Below, piece after piece: positions 8,281-15,309 of a stretch of DNA of 64,000 bases. Position 1 is the first letter of the stretch. Each line of letters opens with the position of its first letter. The stretch lies in the NCBI GenBank assembly GCA_025594325.1, contig JANHCV010000009.1, positions 1,240,001 through 1,304,000 on the forward strand, read 5' to 3'. Position numbers and translations under genes: made by a program. The notes under the pieces are model-generated. The model was not told where the DNA came from. It searched no databases and worked only from the letters and a program-made list of their open reading frames with translations. Origin of the DNA: Blastocladiella emersonii ATCC 22665. Its lineage: Eukaryota; Blastocladiomycota; Blastocladiomycetes; Blastocladiales; Blastocladiaceae.

Positions 8281-8811
8281 ATGCCGCGCACTCAGCCCGT
8301 AGAGGAGCCCATCCTTGAAACATCCGCAACAGATACCTCAGATGCCTCGGTTGAGGAAGTTCTTTCTGAAATCAAGAATGCGAAACTGTGGAAACAGAAA
8401 CGTGGCGGCAGTGCACTCCCTAAAGAAACTGATCCGGACGTGATCAAGCAGCGGCGACTGGATGCACTGGCGAAAGCACGCGAAGTTCGTGCCGCTAATC
8501 TGGCCCAACGCAAGAAAGACCTCGCGCAAGCCCAAAAGACCAAGCTCAAGGAACTCGCAACTCGGATCGCTTCCAAGAAAGCGGCTGTGCAAGTGTCCGA
8601 GTCGGAATCGGAGGAAGAAATTGTCGTGTACAAGCCCAAGCCCAAGAAACAGCGCCAACGCGTCGTGTATGTCTCGGAATCCGAGTCAGAGAGCTCGTAT
8701 GATGACCCGCCGCCCAAACCTGTGCCCAAACCCGCTGCCAAACCAAAACGACTCCAGAATCCCCGTCAGCCCAAATCTGCAGTGCAAGACTTTTCGCATC
8801 TTTTTTCCTGA
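8281..8811 (+). CDS. Basic coiled-coil protein with acidic serine patches
   Basis: A 176-residue protein. Residues about 55-105 form a K/R/A-rich helix that may be a coiled coil (RRLDALAKAREV...KKDLAQAQKTK). Two SESESE-type acidic patches (about 102-108 and 128-136) are casein-kinase-like sites flanking a K/Q-rich stretch, and the C-terminal third is P/K-rich with repeated PKP. The make-up recalls viral core or DNA-condensing proteins. No homolog recognised; the role is inference. Confidence 0.55.
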   Translation: MPRTQPVEEPILETSATDTSDASVEEVLSEIKNAKLWKQKRGGSALPKETDPDVIKQRRLDALAKAREVRAANLAQRKKDLAQAQKTKLKELATRIASKKAAVQVSESESEEEIVVYKPKPKKQRQRVVYVSESESESSYDDPPPKPVPKPAAKPKRLQNPRQPKSAVQDFSHLFS

Positions 8812-8826
8812 GCCTATAGTTAAACA

Positions 8827-9132
8827 ATGTGGTTTGCAAACGCTTGGAATAACTTGAAAGGATACGCGGGGATTGCCGCCAAAGCGCTCGTTACTGGTAT
8901 CGACTATGGGAAACGCATTCTCCACGAGAAAGTCTCGCCCGTTATACATAATACCAAGTACTACAGCGGCATGATCTCGAGTCTTCCGATTCCCGTCCTT
9001 CGCGACATTGCAGCTGGCGTGAACCTTGCAAGCGGCCTGGCTGAGGAAGCCATTCTCCGCGTTGATCCGATTCTTGACAGTATTGCCCACGTAGGGCACG
9101 CTATAGACCGAGCGCTTTCAGAAGGCGCCTAA
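8827..9132 (+). CDS. Small alanine/glycine-rich viral protein
   Basis: A 101-residue protein starting 15 nt after the previous stop, with promoter elements CTTTTTT...CTATAGTTAAACA overlapping the upstream gene's end. It contains amphipathic, weakly hydrophobic helices (AGIAAKALVTGIDYGKRIL; DIAAGVNLASGLAEEAIL) and no obvious signal peptide. It resembles in size and character small capsid-associated or membrane-active proteins near capsid modules. No family recognised. Confidence 0.5.
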   Translation: MWFANAWNNLKGYAGIAAKALVTGIDYGKRILHEKVSPVIHNTKYYSGMISSLPIPVLRDIAAGVNLASGLAEEAILRVDPILDSIAHVGHAIDRALSEGA

Positions 9133-9161
9133 ATATTTTCTCATCACACATTAAATCAGTC

Positions 9162-9254
9162 ATGTTCTCAACTGCTTTAATGTATTTTGGCGGATACCTT
9201 CTCGCCGTAGAGTGTGTCCAGTGTGCTCTGTGGCTCAAACGCAAATACTTTTGA
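9162..9254 (+). CDS. 30-residue putative membrane micro-protein
   Basis: A very short frame (MFSTALMYFGGYLLAVECVQ then CALWLKRKYF) with one continuous hydrophobic segment followed by a basic tail, a typical single-pass type. It is preceded by ATATTTTC and ACATTAAA, and it ends 15 nt before the packaging ATPase start. Compact spacing and the hydrophobic profile support it; no homolog is recognised. Confidence 0.45.
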   Translation: MFSTALMYFGGYLLAVECVQCALWLKRKYF

Positions 9255-9269
9255 TGCCATACCGTAGAG

Positions 9270-10031
9270 ATGTTTCAGATCAAACCACTGCGAGAAAAGG
9301 GCGACGCCAAGGGCCCGGACTCGCTAATCCCCAAAGTGTGCTTTTCGTGTGCGATCGTAGCGTGTCGTGGAAGTGGCAAGACACTGACGCTGCTGAACAT
9401 GATCACACGCTTTTACAAGGGACAGTTTCGCCGGCTTGTCGTGTGCTGTCCATCGTTTGAAAGCGACGAGAAGTGGAAACACATCTTCGCGCCAGGAATC
9501 CTCTCAAAGCCCCGCCGCAAAGACAAGGCCGAAGCGCGACTGTTCCCAGACGATGGCCTTGAAGACCCCACCGTTCCATCCGAGGCGGATGTCCATACGG
9601 ATGCCGCGACCTTTGAAAACGTGGTCTACGAACTCATCGAGTCGCAAAAAGCCATCCCCAAACGCGATCGACAGCCCGTACTCCTTGTACTCGACGATTG
9701 CGCGGCAACGGGTGTGCTTAAAAGCAAAGTCCTCATTGATTGTGTCATGAACGGGCGACACTACATGATTTCCACGGTCTACGTCACACAATCTTACTTC
9801 CAGCTTGCCAAGCCGCTTCGTCTCAACACAACCAACTTTCTGTTGTTCTCAACGGGCAATCAAAAGGAAGTGAAAAACTTTTACGAGGAGCATCATTGTG
9901 GCAAGACTTGGGACCGGTGGTTGCAGATCTATAATCACTGTACTGCCGAGGACTATTCGTTCATGCACGTCAATTACAAGAATAGCAAGGCGAGACTGCT
10001 CACCAAACGGTTCGAAAAGTACGTGAATTAA
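9270..10031 (+). CDS. Genome-packaging ATPase (A32/FtsK-HerA type)
   Basis: A 253-residue ATPase. Walker A is ACRGSGKTLTLLNMI (residues about 31-45) and Walker B is PVLLVLDDCA. A later VTQSYFQL segment fits the sensor region of the A32-like family, with Thr/Gln after a beta strand. Length and motifs match packaging ATPases of Polinton-like viruses, virophages and NCLDVs, which pump DNA into preformed capsids. It is directly followed by minor and major capsid genes, the standard morphogenesis module. No Ulp1-type maturation protease was seen nearby, as in many Polinton-like viruses. Confidence 0.88.
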   Translation: MFQIKPLREKGDAKGPDSLIPKVCFSCAIVACRGSGKTLTLLNMITRFYKGQFRRLVVCCPSFESDEKWKHIFAPGILSKPRRKDKAEARLFPDDGLEDPTVPSEADVHTDAATFENVVYELIESQKAIPKRDRQPVLLVLDDCAATGVLKSKVLIDCVMNGRHYMISTVYVTQSYFQLAKPLRLNTTNFLLFSTGNQKEVKNFYEEHHCGKTWDRWLQIYNHCTAEDYSFMHVNYKNSKARLLTKRFEKYVN

Positions 10032-10049
10032 ATTCCTTGGGTACTGTAA
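10028..10049 (+). promoter_or_regulatory. Viral-type promoter GGGTACTGTAAATG
   Basis: TAAATTCCTTGGGTACTGTAA abuts the ATG at 10,050. It shares the ACTGTAAATG core with the gene at 8281. Confidence 0.5.
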
Positions 10050-11243
10050 ATGAATCGGCAACGCCCAAGCACGCGTCCAACGTCCCGCGCACCAACTGGG
10101 TCGCGGCCCAAGACTGACACTGACCGGATCCGAAACAAGGAGAACGATATCCCCATTGCGCAAAGGCCCATGAAACGCGTCCTCAAGATCAAGAAGATTG
10201 TGAGTATCTCCAGGGATGGCACAAAAAAAGTCTTTCGACCAGTGAACCCAGTGTCGGCTGAGGCAAAGGCTAAGCGACGCATGCTCAAGGAACTTCCGAA
10301 CGTACCCACAGTGACTCGCCGTGATCTGGAAGCGACTGCGCCCATGCCGTTTTCCATTGACGCCGTTCCCGTCGATACAGTACCAAGTGCGGTCTACGTG
10401 GCTCCCATTGATGCTCGGAGCAGGGCACTCGAAGTACAGCACCAAGCATCGCATCCCACGGAAGAGCACATCTTCACGTTCACCAATGCGGATGTCCAGG
10501 CTGACGGCCGAGTTCCACTCCCACCTGGTTCAAGGTTCTCGCACGTCCGACTCTTGGATTTTACAATAGAGAACAACATCTATAGCGTCGATGCGACAAA
10601 CGACTTTCTGGATATGACTGTGTTCCCGCTTGGAACATCGCTGGATCAAGTCAAGAGTGGGCAAGTCACTGGGTTACGCTCAAAGTACACGATTCCCCGC
10701 GGATTCTATACGCAGGCAACACTTGCATCCACTCTGGCCAGCGTGACTGGATACTTTAATCCCAACAGCGACGGCGATCTGAAACTTGAGGTCAGTTTCA
10801 ATGCCATTCGCTTCGTTGCTGAACTCCGACTTGTCAAGGGCGCAAATGCAGAGTGTTTCATCGTCCATCCATGTAAACTCGCAAGCGACTTTTTAGGTCT
10901 CTCACACAAACAGTTTAACGTGCCAGCTCGACTGATTGTGGGTGACCGTTGCGTGGACATGACCGGCGGACTGTTCTCACTTGTGATCCACAGCTCGGAA
11001 CTTGGGAGTGCGACCACCAATAAACGTCTTCATGGCGCCAATCACAAACCCGTTCTCGCTGCCTTTCCCATCAACAGTTCACCAGGATATGCCACAACCT
11101 ATCGCAGTCCATCGACCAGTATGAGCTGGTTCGGGTACCAGCGCGACCTGGACACGTTCTCGATCGAGTTTTCCGAAGGGTCCACAGGCCGTCGGCTCGA
11201 TACCACAAGTTGCCAGCGGTTTATGACGCTGTGTTTCTCGTAA
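10050..11243 (+). CDS. Minor capsid (penton-like) protein
   Basis: A 397-residue protein. The first ~130 residues are basic and disordered (RQRPSTRPTSRAP..., RPMKRVLKIKKI). The rest looks like a single jelly-roll penton protein of Polinton-like viruses: TIPRGFYTQATLASTLASVT matches the Y(I/V)P-x-G-x-Y-T-x-x-x-L segment, then a DFLGL turn, a long central strand region, and a closing WFGYQRDLDTFSIEFSEGSTGR where these proteins have a conserved I-x-x-I-x-I-x-L-x-D/E-x-x-G pattern. It would occupy the icosahedral fivefold vertices. Its place between ATPase and major capsid genes fits. Assignment is by pattern recognition, not by search. Confidence 0.78.
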   Translation: MNRQRPSTRPTSRAPTGSRPKTDTDRIRNKENDIPIAQRPMKRVLKIKKIVSISRDGTKKVFRPVNPVSAEAKAKRRMLKELPNVPTVTRRDLEATAPMPFSIDAVPVDTVPSAVYVAPIDARSRALEVQHQASHPTEEHIFTFTNADVQADGRVPLPPGSRFSHVRLLDFTIENNIYSVDATNDFLDMTVFPLGTSLDQVKSGQVTGLRSKYTIPRGFYTQATLASTLASVTGYFNPNSDGDLKLEVSFNAIRFVAELRLVKGANAECFIVHPCKLASDFLGLSHKQFNVPARLIVGDRCVDMTGGLFSLVIHSSELGSATTNKRLHGANHKPVLAAFPINSSPGYATTYRSPSTSMSWFGYQRDLDTFSIEFSEGSTGRRLDTTSCQRFMTLCFS

Positions 11244-11250
11244 AGTGTAC

Positions 11251-11274
11251 ATTTTTTTTATTGCGCGACATTAA
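11251..11274 (+). promoter_or_regulatory. Viral-type promoter of the major capsid gene
   Basis: An eight-T run, then TTGCGCGACATTAA abutting the ATG at 11,275, giving TTAAATG. Confidence 0.55.
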
Positions 11275-12488
11275 ATGTCCAGTTCGCTAAAACTCTACGA
11301 CTCCCAGCCCGAAATCGCGCCCGAGGAAATCCTTTACCGCGTTCCTGAGCACGTTTCAGGGACTCGTGTGTACAACACGGTTCGTTCAACCACTGGCGGA
11401 GTGTTCTCGGATGCCAATCGCCAGATCCGGTTCCGCATCCCTGGCGTAAAGACTAAGATGATTGATCCGACGACACTGTTCTTTGTATTCAATCACAATG
11501 CCACTTCGAGCAATAACCAGATCGTCATGGACGAGAACGCGTTCAGCTGCATCGAAAGCATCCGTGCAACCGACGAGAAAGGCACAGTCCTATTCGAAGA
11601 GAACGAGTACGCGCGCCTCCATGCTATCCTGCTCGATACGACTTGCAACGAGTCCCAGCGCAAGAATCTTTTCCACCTGGGCTGTGGCCAAAGACATCGC
11701 GCCCGCTCGGCCGCAAGTACATGGTCCATCTCAAGGGACTGTTCGACGTGAAGACCTTTATTCCCACGTCCATGTTCGGGTTCATCGACATTGACATCAA
11801 CCTTCGCCCTGGCGCACAGTGGCACGTCACCACCGAGAACGGCGCTCCCTCAGAGAACCTTGAGTACGCCCTGACCAACTGTGAACTCCAGTTTGAGGAG
11901 GTCGAGCTGTCGCCCCAGATCAACGCCGTCCTTGCAAAGCGCTGGATGAACGAGGGAATCAAGTTTCACTTCTCGAGCTTTACTCACTTTGGCAAGACCC
12001 TGAATGCAGGCGTGAACACCATCGTCATCCCTAACCGCAACCGCTCCCAAAAGACTGTGATCGCGTCTATGCAGCTGTCAAGTCTGGTCAATCTAAACCA
12101 AATCACAGAAATGTCCAAGACGTACACCCGCGCGTGTCGTCTGCTTTCTTACCAGTTCAAGATTGGCAATACTTATTACCCATCAAAGCCTGTGGCTGAT
12201 GTTTCAGAGGCGTGGTGTGAGGTCGTCAAGGCGTTTTCGCATAACGTCCGTGGGGTTGTGGAGTTCTCAAATTACTATGGTCCCGGGAGTACCAAGTTCT
12301 TCATTGCTCAGAATTTGAACGTCGTCCGATCAGCTATCAGTGGTAACAGCGACGGTGTGGTCTCACAGCTGCCAATTGATCTAATTCTGACTCTACCCGC
12401 CGACTCTCCGCCTATCCGCTTTGATGCTTGGGTCGAGCACGACGTCATGGTGGTCGCAAAGGCTTCGGGCACAACAGTGATCCACTAA
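11275..12488 (+). pseudogene. Major capsid protein gene, double jelly-roll type, frameshifted
   Basis: The first part is an open frame from 11,275 to 11,751 (158 codons); the continuation is in a different frame ending at 12,488. Protein similarity switches frames between about 11,675 and 11,712, probably through more than one small indel. Together they cover about 400 residues, close to the size of small Polinton-like major capsid proteins. The N-terminal part (YRVPEHVSGTRVYNTVRST, IRFRIPG, DPTTLFFVF) and the C-terminal part (FGFIDIDINLRPG, YYGPGSTKFF, RFDAWVEHDVMV) look like beta strands of a double jelly-roll. Position after the ATPase and penton genes supports the call. Either the element is defective or the break is a sequence error. 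Confidence 0.7.
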
Positions 12489-12575
12489 GTTTTCCAGAGT
12501 GATGGTAAGCGGCGACTCGTTCGAACGCAATGTGCTTTGGAATTCTTTTCGGCCACAAAGTCAAGGAACACTATT

Positions 12576-12752
12576 ATGGGAACGAGTTGTATTACTTCCC
12601 AGGGTACGCCATCCCCGAATCCCACCGTGTACATCCCCGAGACTGTCTTGCCCATCGAGATGCTGAGCGCTCCAAAGCCAGGAACGATCAAGTACACGGC
12701 GGTCCGTGGCACACTGAAGCCCGGCGAGAAATACACCGTGTACTTTGAATGA
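12576..12752 (+). CDS. Small protein after the capsid module
   Basis: A 58-residue frame from ATG 12,576 (ending KPGEKYTVYFE). It reads like a small beta protein with P-rich loops and is in a frame open from 12,489. A competing frame from ATG 12,530 (72 codons) overlaps it completely; a third short frame starts at 12,502. I prefer the 12,576 frame on amino-acid make-up, but which is expressed is not settled. Confidence 0.4.
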   Translation: MGTSCITSQGTPSPNPTVYIPETVLPIEMLSAPKPGTIKYTAVRGTLKPGEKYTVYFE

Positions 12753-12791
12753 AATACCTTTCAGAATTACCTCCATGTACCTCTGAAAGAC

Positions 12792-12956
12792 TTAGTCGCT
12801 AAAATATTCGTCGCTATCGTAATCCATCCGCTTGTACGTGACACGGCGCTCACAGCGTGTGCACAGAATCGTGGCACGGACAATATCGTGCAGATCAAGC
12901 CAACCTGGAATGCGATCATGGTCGCATGGCGCTGGGAATCGAGTGGGGACTGCCAT
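12792..12956 (-). CDS. 54-residue CxxC protein of the viral element
   Basis: A short frame whose ATG at 12,956 is directly preceded on the minus strand by TCTTTCTCTCGCATAGCTGTAA, the same TGTAAATG signal as the fibre and coiled-coil genes; this decides in favour of a real gene. It carries one CTRC pair (residues 32-35), a lone C11 with nearby H13 and H23, and an acidic aromatic tail (DYDSDEYFSD). A small zinc-binding or adaptor role is possible but not shown. Confidence 0.5.
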   Translation of the reverse strand: MAVPTRFPAPCDHDRIPGWLDLHDIVRATILCTRCERRVTYKRMDYDSDEYFSD

Positions 12957-12983
12957 TTACAGCTATGCGAGAGAAAGAATCAT
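12957..12983 (-). promoter_or_regulatory. Viral-type promoter GCTGTAAATG
   Basis: Minus-strand CATGATTCTTTCTCTCGCATAGCTGTAA adjoins the ATG at 12,956. Confidence 0.5.
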
Positions 12984-13025
12984 GTGTGCGTTTGACGATT
13001 TAAATGTACAGCGTATGATCACCGT

Positions 13026-13298
13026 ATGGAGACCCTCGATTCGCCCTGTTCAAGCTGTTCATGCCAAGTCGACGTTTTGGATCTACACGCCTTTTGCGAG
13101 ACGTGCGGAGAGCCCATCTGCTGGGCATGTCTGTACGAGTACGAAGAGTCAATGGACGGGCTTGTGGACGGGTATCGCGTGGAAGAGCATTTGAATGACG
13201 TGCCTTGTCTCACTTGTATATTTTCTGGGAAAGAGACGCGAGTCGGAAAGCCGAGTGGCATTACTCTGGAATATAGTATTTGTGACCAAGGGCATTGA
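13026..13298 (+). CDS. Cysteine-rich zinc-binding protein, RING-like
   Basis: A 90-residue acidic protein with ordered cysteine pairs: CSSCSC (residues 8-13), CETCGEPICWAC (24-35) and CLTC (61-64), plus further Cys and His near the end. The spacing of two CxxC pairs, a CxxC pair and a final CxxC resembles a RING or zinc-ribbon fold without a clear match to either. Such proteins in DNA viruses often act in transcription or ubiquitin transfer; that is only a possibility here. It overlaps the end of the HNH gene by 38 nt, tail to tail. An ATG nine bases earlier is out of frame. Confidence 0.6.
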   Translation: METLDSPCSSCSCQVDVLDLHAFCETCGEPICWACLYEYEESMDGLVDGYRVEEHLNDVPCLTCIFSGKETRVGKPSGITLEYSICDQGH

Positions 13299-13752
13299 GT
13301 GCCTGAGCGGCGGCATGGCGTGCGACTAAGGCTTCTTCGCGGGTCTCAAAGGTGCCAAGGTGTTTTTGACGGTCATCGACTTTGATCAGTGCGTGCCACT
13401 TTCCGTTTCGACGACTCTGGCGCACGCCAGCTACGTTGGATCGCCATTGGTTATTTTGCTGGCGAGTGACAATCTCCAAATTAGCGATTCGGTTATCGTC
13501 GCGTTGGTGGTTGATATGGTTTATCTCCTCTCCTGGAAGCAGTTCACGACCCAGCACGCCAAAATCATAAAATGCACAAGTCCCAAACTCGTCAAACCAC
13601 ACAGCACGCCAAATCGTAAACGCACAAGTCCCAAACTCGTCAAACCACACAGCACCAAACAAAGGGAGGGCCAGATCCAAGGCATGGTTTGCGACTCCAT
13701 GCAATGAACCTGGCCAAACCAGTGCAGAAACTTTTACATGATGGTGCACCAC
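13261..13752 (-). pseudogene. HNH endonuclease with AP2 DNA-binding domain, no ATG start
   Basis: The open frame ends at 13,261. Its middle (LPGEEINHINHQRDDNRIANLEIVT) is an HNH_3-type motif with the paired His and Asn residues, followed by GVRQSRRNGKW...HLGTFETREEALVARHAAA, an AP2/ERF-type DNA-binding domain. This pair is common in homing-type endonucleases of phages and large DNA viruses. Upstream the frame is open only to 13,752 and contains no ATG; the first possible start is GTG after a stop. The N-terminal part includes a direct repeat of 16 residues. I read it as a 5'-decayed or 5'-altered homing endonuclease rather than a working gene. Confidence 0.7.
13574..13668 (-). repeat. 48-bp tandem repeat in the HNH gene
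   Basis: Two copies, starting at 13,574 and 13,622, with period 48 bp; each encodes AVWFDEFGTCAF. The second copy ends slightly differently near 13,668. The repeat keeps the reading frame. Confidence 0.8.
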
Positions 13753-13999
13753 CTATGATCAAGCATCTGCAAAGGGCGAGGAGGGAGTGATGACCGAAGC
13801 CATGAGAGAGCGTGGACGAGGCGGGCCGTACTCGCTTCTTATAGGGTCTTTTGTTGCAGCAACAGGGCAGTTACTCAACCCGCTATAGGGACGCAAGCAG
13901 TGAATCTCCACGCCAAGCCTGCTCAATCAAGACCTCGGTGATGAGCTTGGCAAGCGGCGGGGCGAGGCTGGTTATGAACCGCTTGGTCATCGATAATTA

Positions 14000-14004
14000 C
14001 ATGG
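14000..14004. repeat. Target-site duplication CATGG (left)
   Basis: CATGG directly before the 5' LTR; the same five bases follow the 3' LTR at 19,296-19,300. Confidence 0.9.
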
Positions 14005-14178
14005 TGTCACGGTTCAGTGATCCGACGGCTCTGGCTGGTGGCGCGGGCTGGTGGCGCAGTCCCTCATAAGCCGAGCGTTGCCCTCGCTCTCCCTCTCTCT
14101 TGTCATTCGTGATACAATCCTTCATTATCCGGCTAGTCATTCCTCGTGGCACAAGACCCTCCCCCTCGGCACCTTACA
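14005..14178 (+). repeat. 5' LTR
   Basis: 174 bp beginning TGTCACGG and ending CCTTACA. It differs from the 3' LTR at two sites: CTCTGG versus CTCGGG and CATAAGC versus CATACGC. A primer-binding site complementary to a known tRNA was not recognised directly downstream (CTTTGTATCACCG). Confidence 0.95.
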
Positions 14179-14232
14179 CTTTGTATCACCGTAAAACCCC
14201 CTCCGAGCGGTGATTTCTTCCACGACGGCAAA

Positions 14233-15309
14233 ATGATAACGCCGGCACAGTTCCTCGAAAAGCTGGCGACGTTTGACGTTGCGGCCATTGTCCCCGAGTA
14301 CCAGCTCGCGCCGTGGCGCGACCTGGTCATGCCGTACGAGGACAAAGCCAAGCTCGTCTTCCTCGCGCTCAACGTCGCCAGCGACTACTGGCAACTGGGC
14401 GTGTCGACCGAGGCCCGCGCGGTCGCGGCCGAGCGGCGCGCCGAGACGGCGGAGCGCCGCGCGTATGCGCTCGAGGTCGAGCTGCGGCAGACGCAGCAGA
14501 GCCAGTCGCTCAACGGTATCCTGCAGGGCGAGCTCGACAGCATCCAGGTCAGCAGCGCGCGCGGGCCGGGCGTGGGCGTTGATGGCTTCACGCCGGCCGC
14601 GATGCACGCGCTGATGCGCATGAATTCGGTTGACGGCGTCAACTTCAAGGTCAAGAGCGCCATCACGCAGTACGAGAGCATCCTCCAGCTCACGTTCAAC
14701 GTCCCGGAGAAGTTCAAGATTGCGCACTTCCACGGCAAGCTGACGGGCAAGGTGCTCGAGGCCGTGGAGCTGGCGATGGCCGGGTCCAAGTTTGAGGACT
14801 ACGGCTCGTTCAACGCCTACATCTCCCTCGTCAAGTCAACGCAGCCGGCCGAGAAGTCGGAGACCGAGTACGCGCACGAGCTCAAGAACCTCAAGTACGT
14901 GCGCGGCGCCATGCCGGCGCGCGATTTCGTCTCCAAGTTCCGCCAGACCGCGTCCGGTGCAGGCTACCGCGCGCTCAGCGAGCTGGCGATGCAGTTCTAC
15001 CTGGTGGTCACGGCCGGCAACTCGCCGCTGGCCGCGGACGTGGCCTTCGCCTCGCTGCGCAAGGGCTACCGTTTCGACAAGATGGTCGAGCACTTCCTGG
15101 TGCACGAGGGCGGGGCGACGGGCGTCGCGGCCGAGCTCGTCCCGGACCCGGACGCCATGGACGTTGGCGCGATTCGGCAGCGGGCGGCGGCGCACCAGGG
15201 CCGCGCCCTCACCGACATCAAGTGCTACAACTGCAAGGGCTACGGCCACAAGGCGGCTGATTGCCCGTCGCCCCCGCGCTCGTCGTCGGGAAACGCCAGT
15301 CGGGCGTAG
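14233..15309 (+). CDS. gag: Gag polyprotein of the chromovirus
   Basis: 358 residues from the ATG at 14,233 (the frame extends upstream into the LTR without an ATG). The central part, from about residue 115, has the helical capsid-like region found in Ty3 Gag (INFKVKSAITQYESILQLTFN...FVSKFRQTASGAGY). A single CCHC zinc knuckle, CYNCKGYGHKAADC, lies near the C-terminus and would bind genomic RNA. A K/R/E-rich coiled-coil segment (AERRAETAERRAY) lies near residues 72-85. The pol frame overlaps the last 49 nt, and the shift site lies just before the stop. Confidence 0.93.
   Translation: MITPAQFLEKLATFDVAAIVPEYQLAPWRDLVMPYEDKAKLVFLALNVASDYWQLGVSTEARAVAAERRAETAERRAYALEVELRQTQQSQSLNGILQGELDSIQVSSARGPGVGVDGFTPAAMHALMRMNSVDGVNFKVKSAITQYESILQLTFNVPEKFKIAHFHGKLTGKVLEAVELAMAGSKFEDYGSFNAYISLVKSTQPAEKSETEYAHELKNLKYVRGAMPARDFVSKFRQTASGAGYRALSELAMQFYLVVTAGNSPLAADVAFASLRKGYRFDKMVEHFLVHEGGATGVAAELVPDPDAMDVGAIRQRAAAHQGRALTDIKCYNCKGYGHKAADCPSPPRSSSGNASRA

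Noticed and set aside
9270-12488. Ulp1-type maturation protease in the capsid module
   Set aside because: Looked for because Polintons carry it; no His-Asp-Cys protein was found between or beside the ATPase and capsid genes.
12502-12594. ATG followed by GTAAGC as a spliced start for the small post-capsid gene
   Set aside because: A possible intron to ACAAAG at about 12,560 would be unusual for this element and has no clear branch site.
12832-13194. 120-codon plus-strand frame
   Set aside because: Overlaps two better supported small zinc-type genes and has no upstream signal.
13574-13668. CRISPR-like direct repeats
   Set aside because: Only two coding repeats with no spacers.
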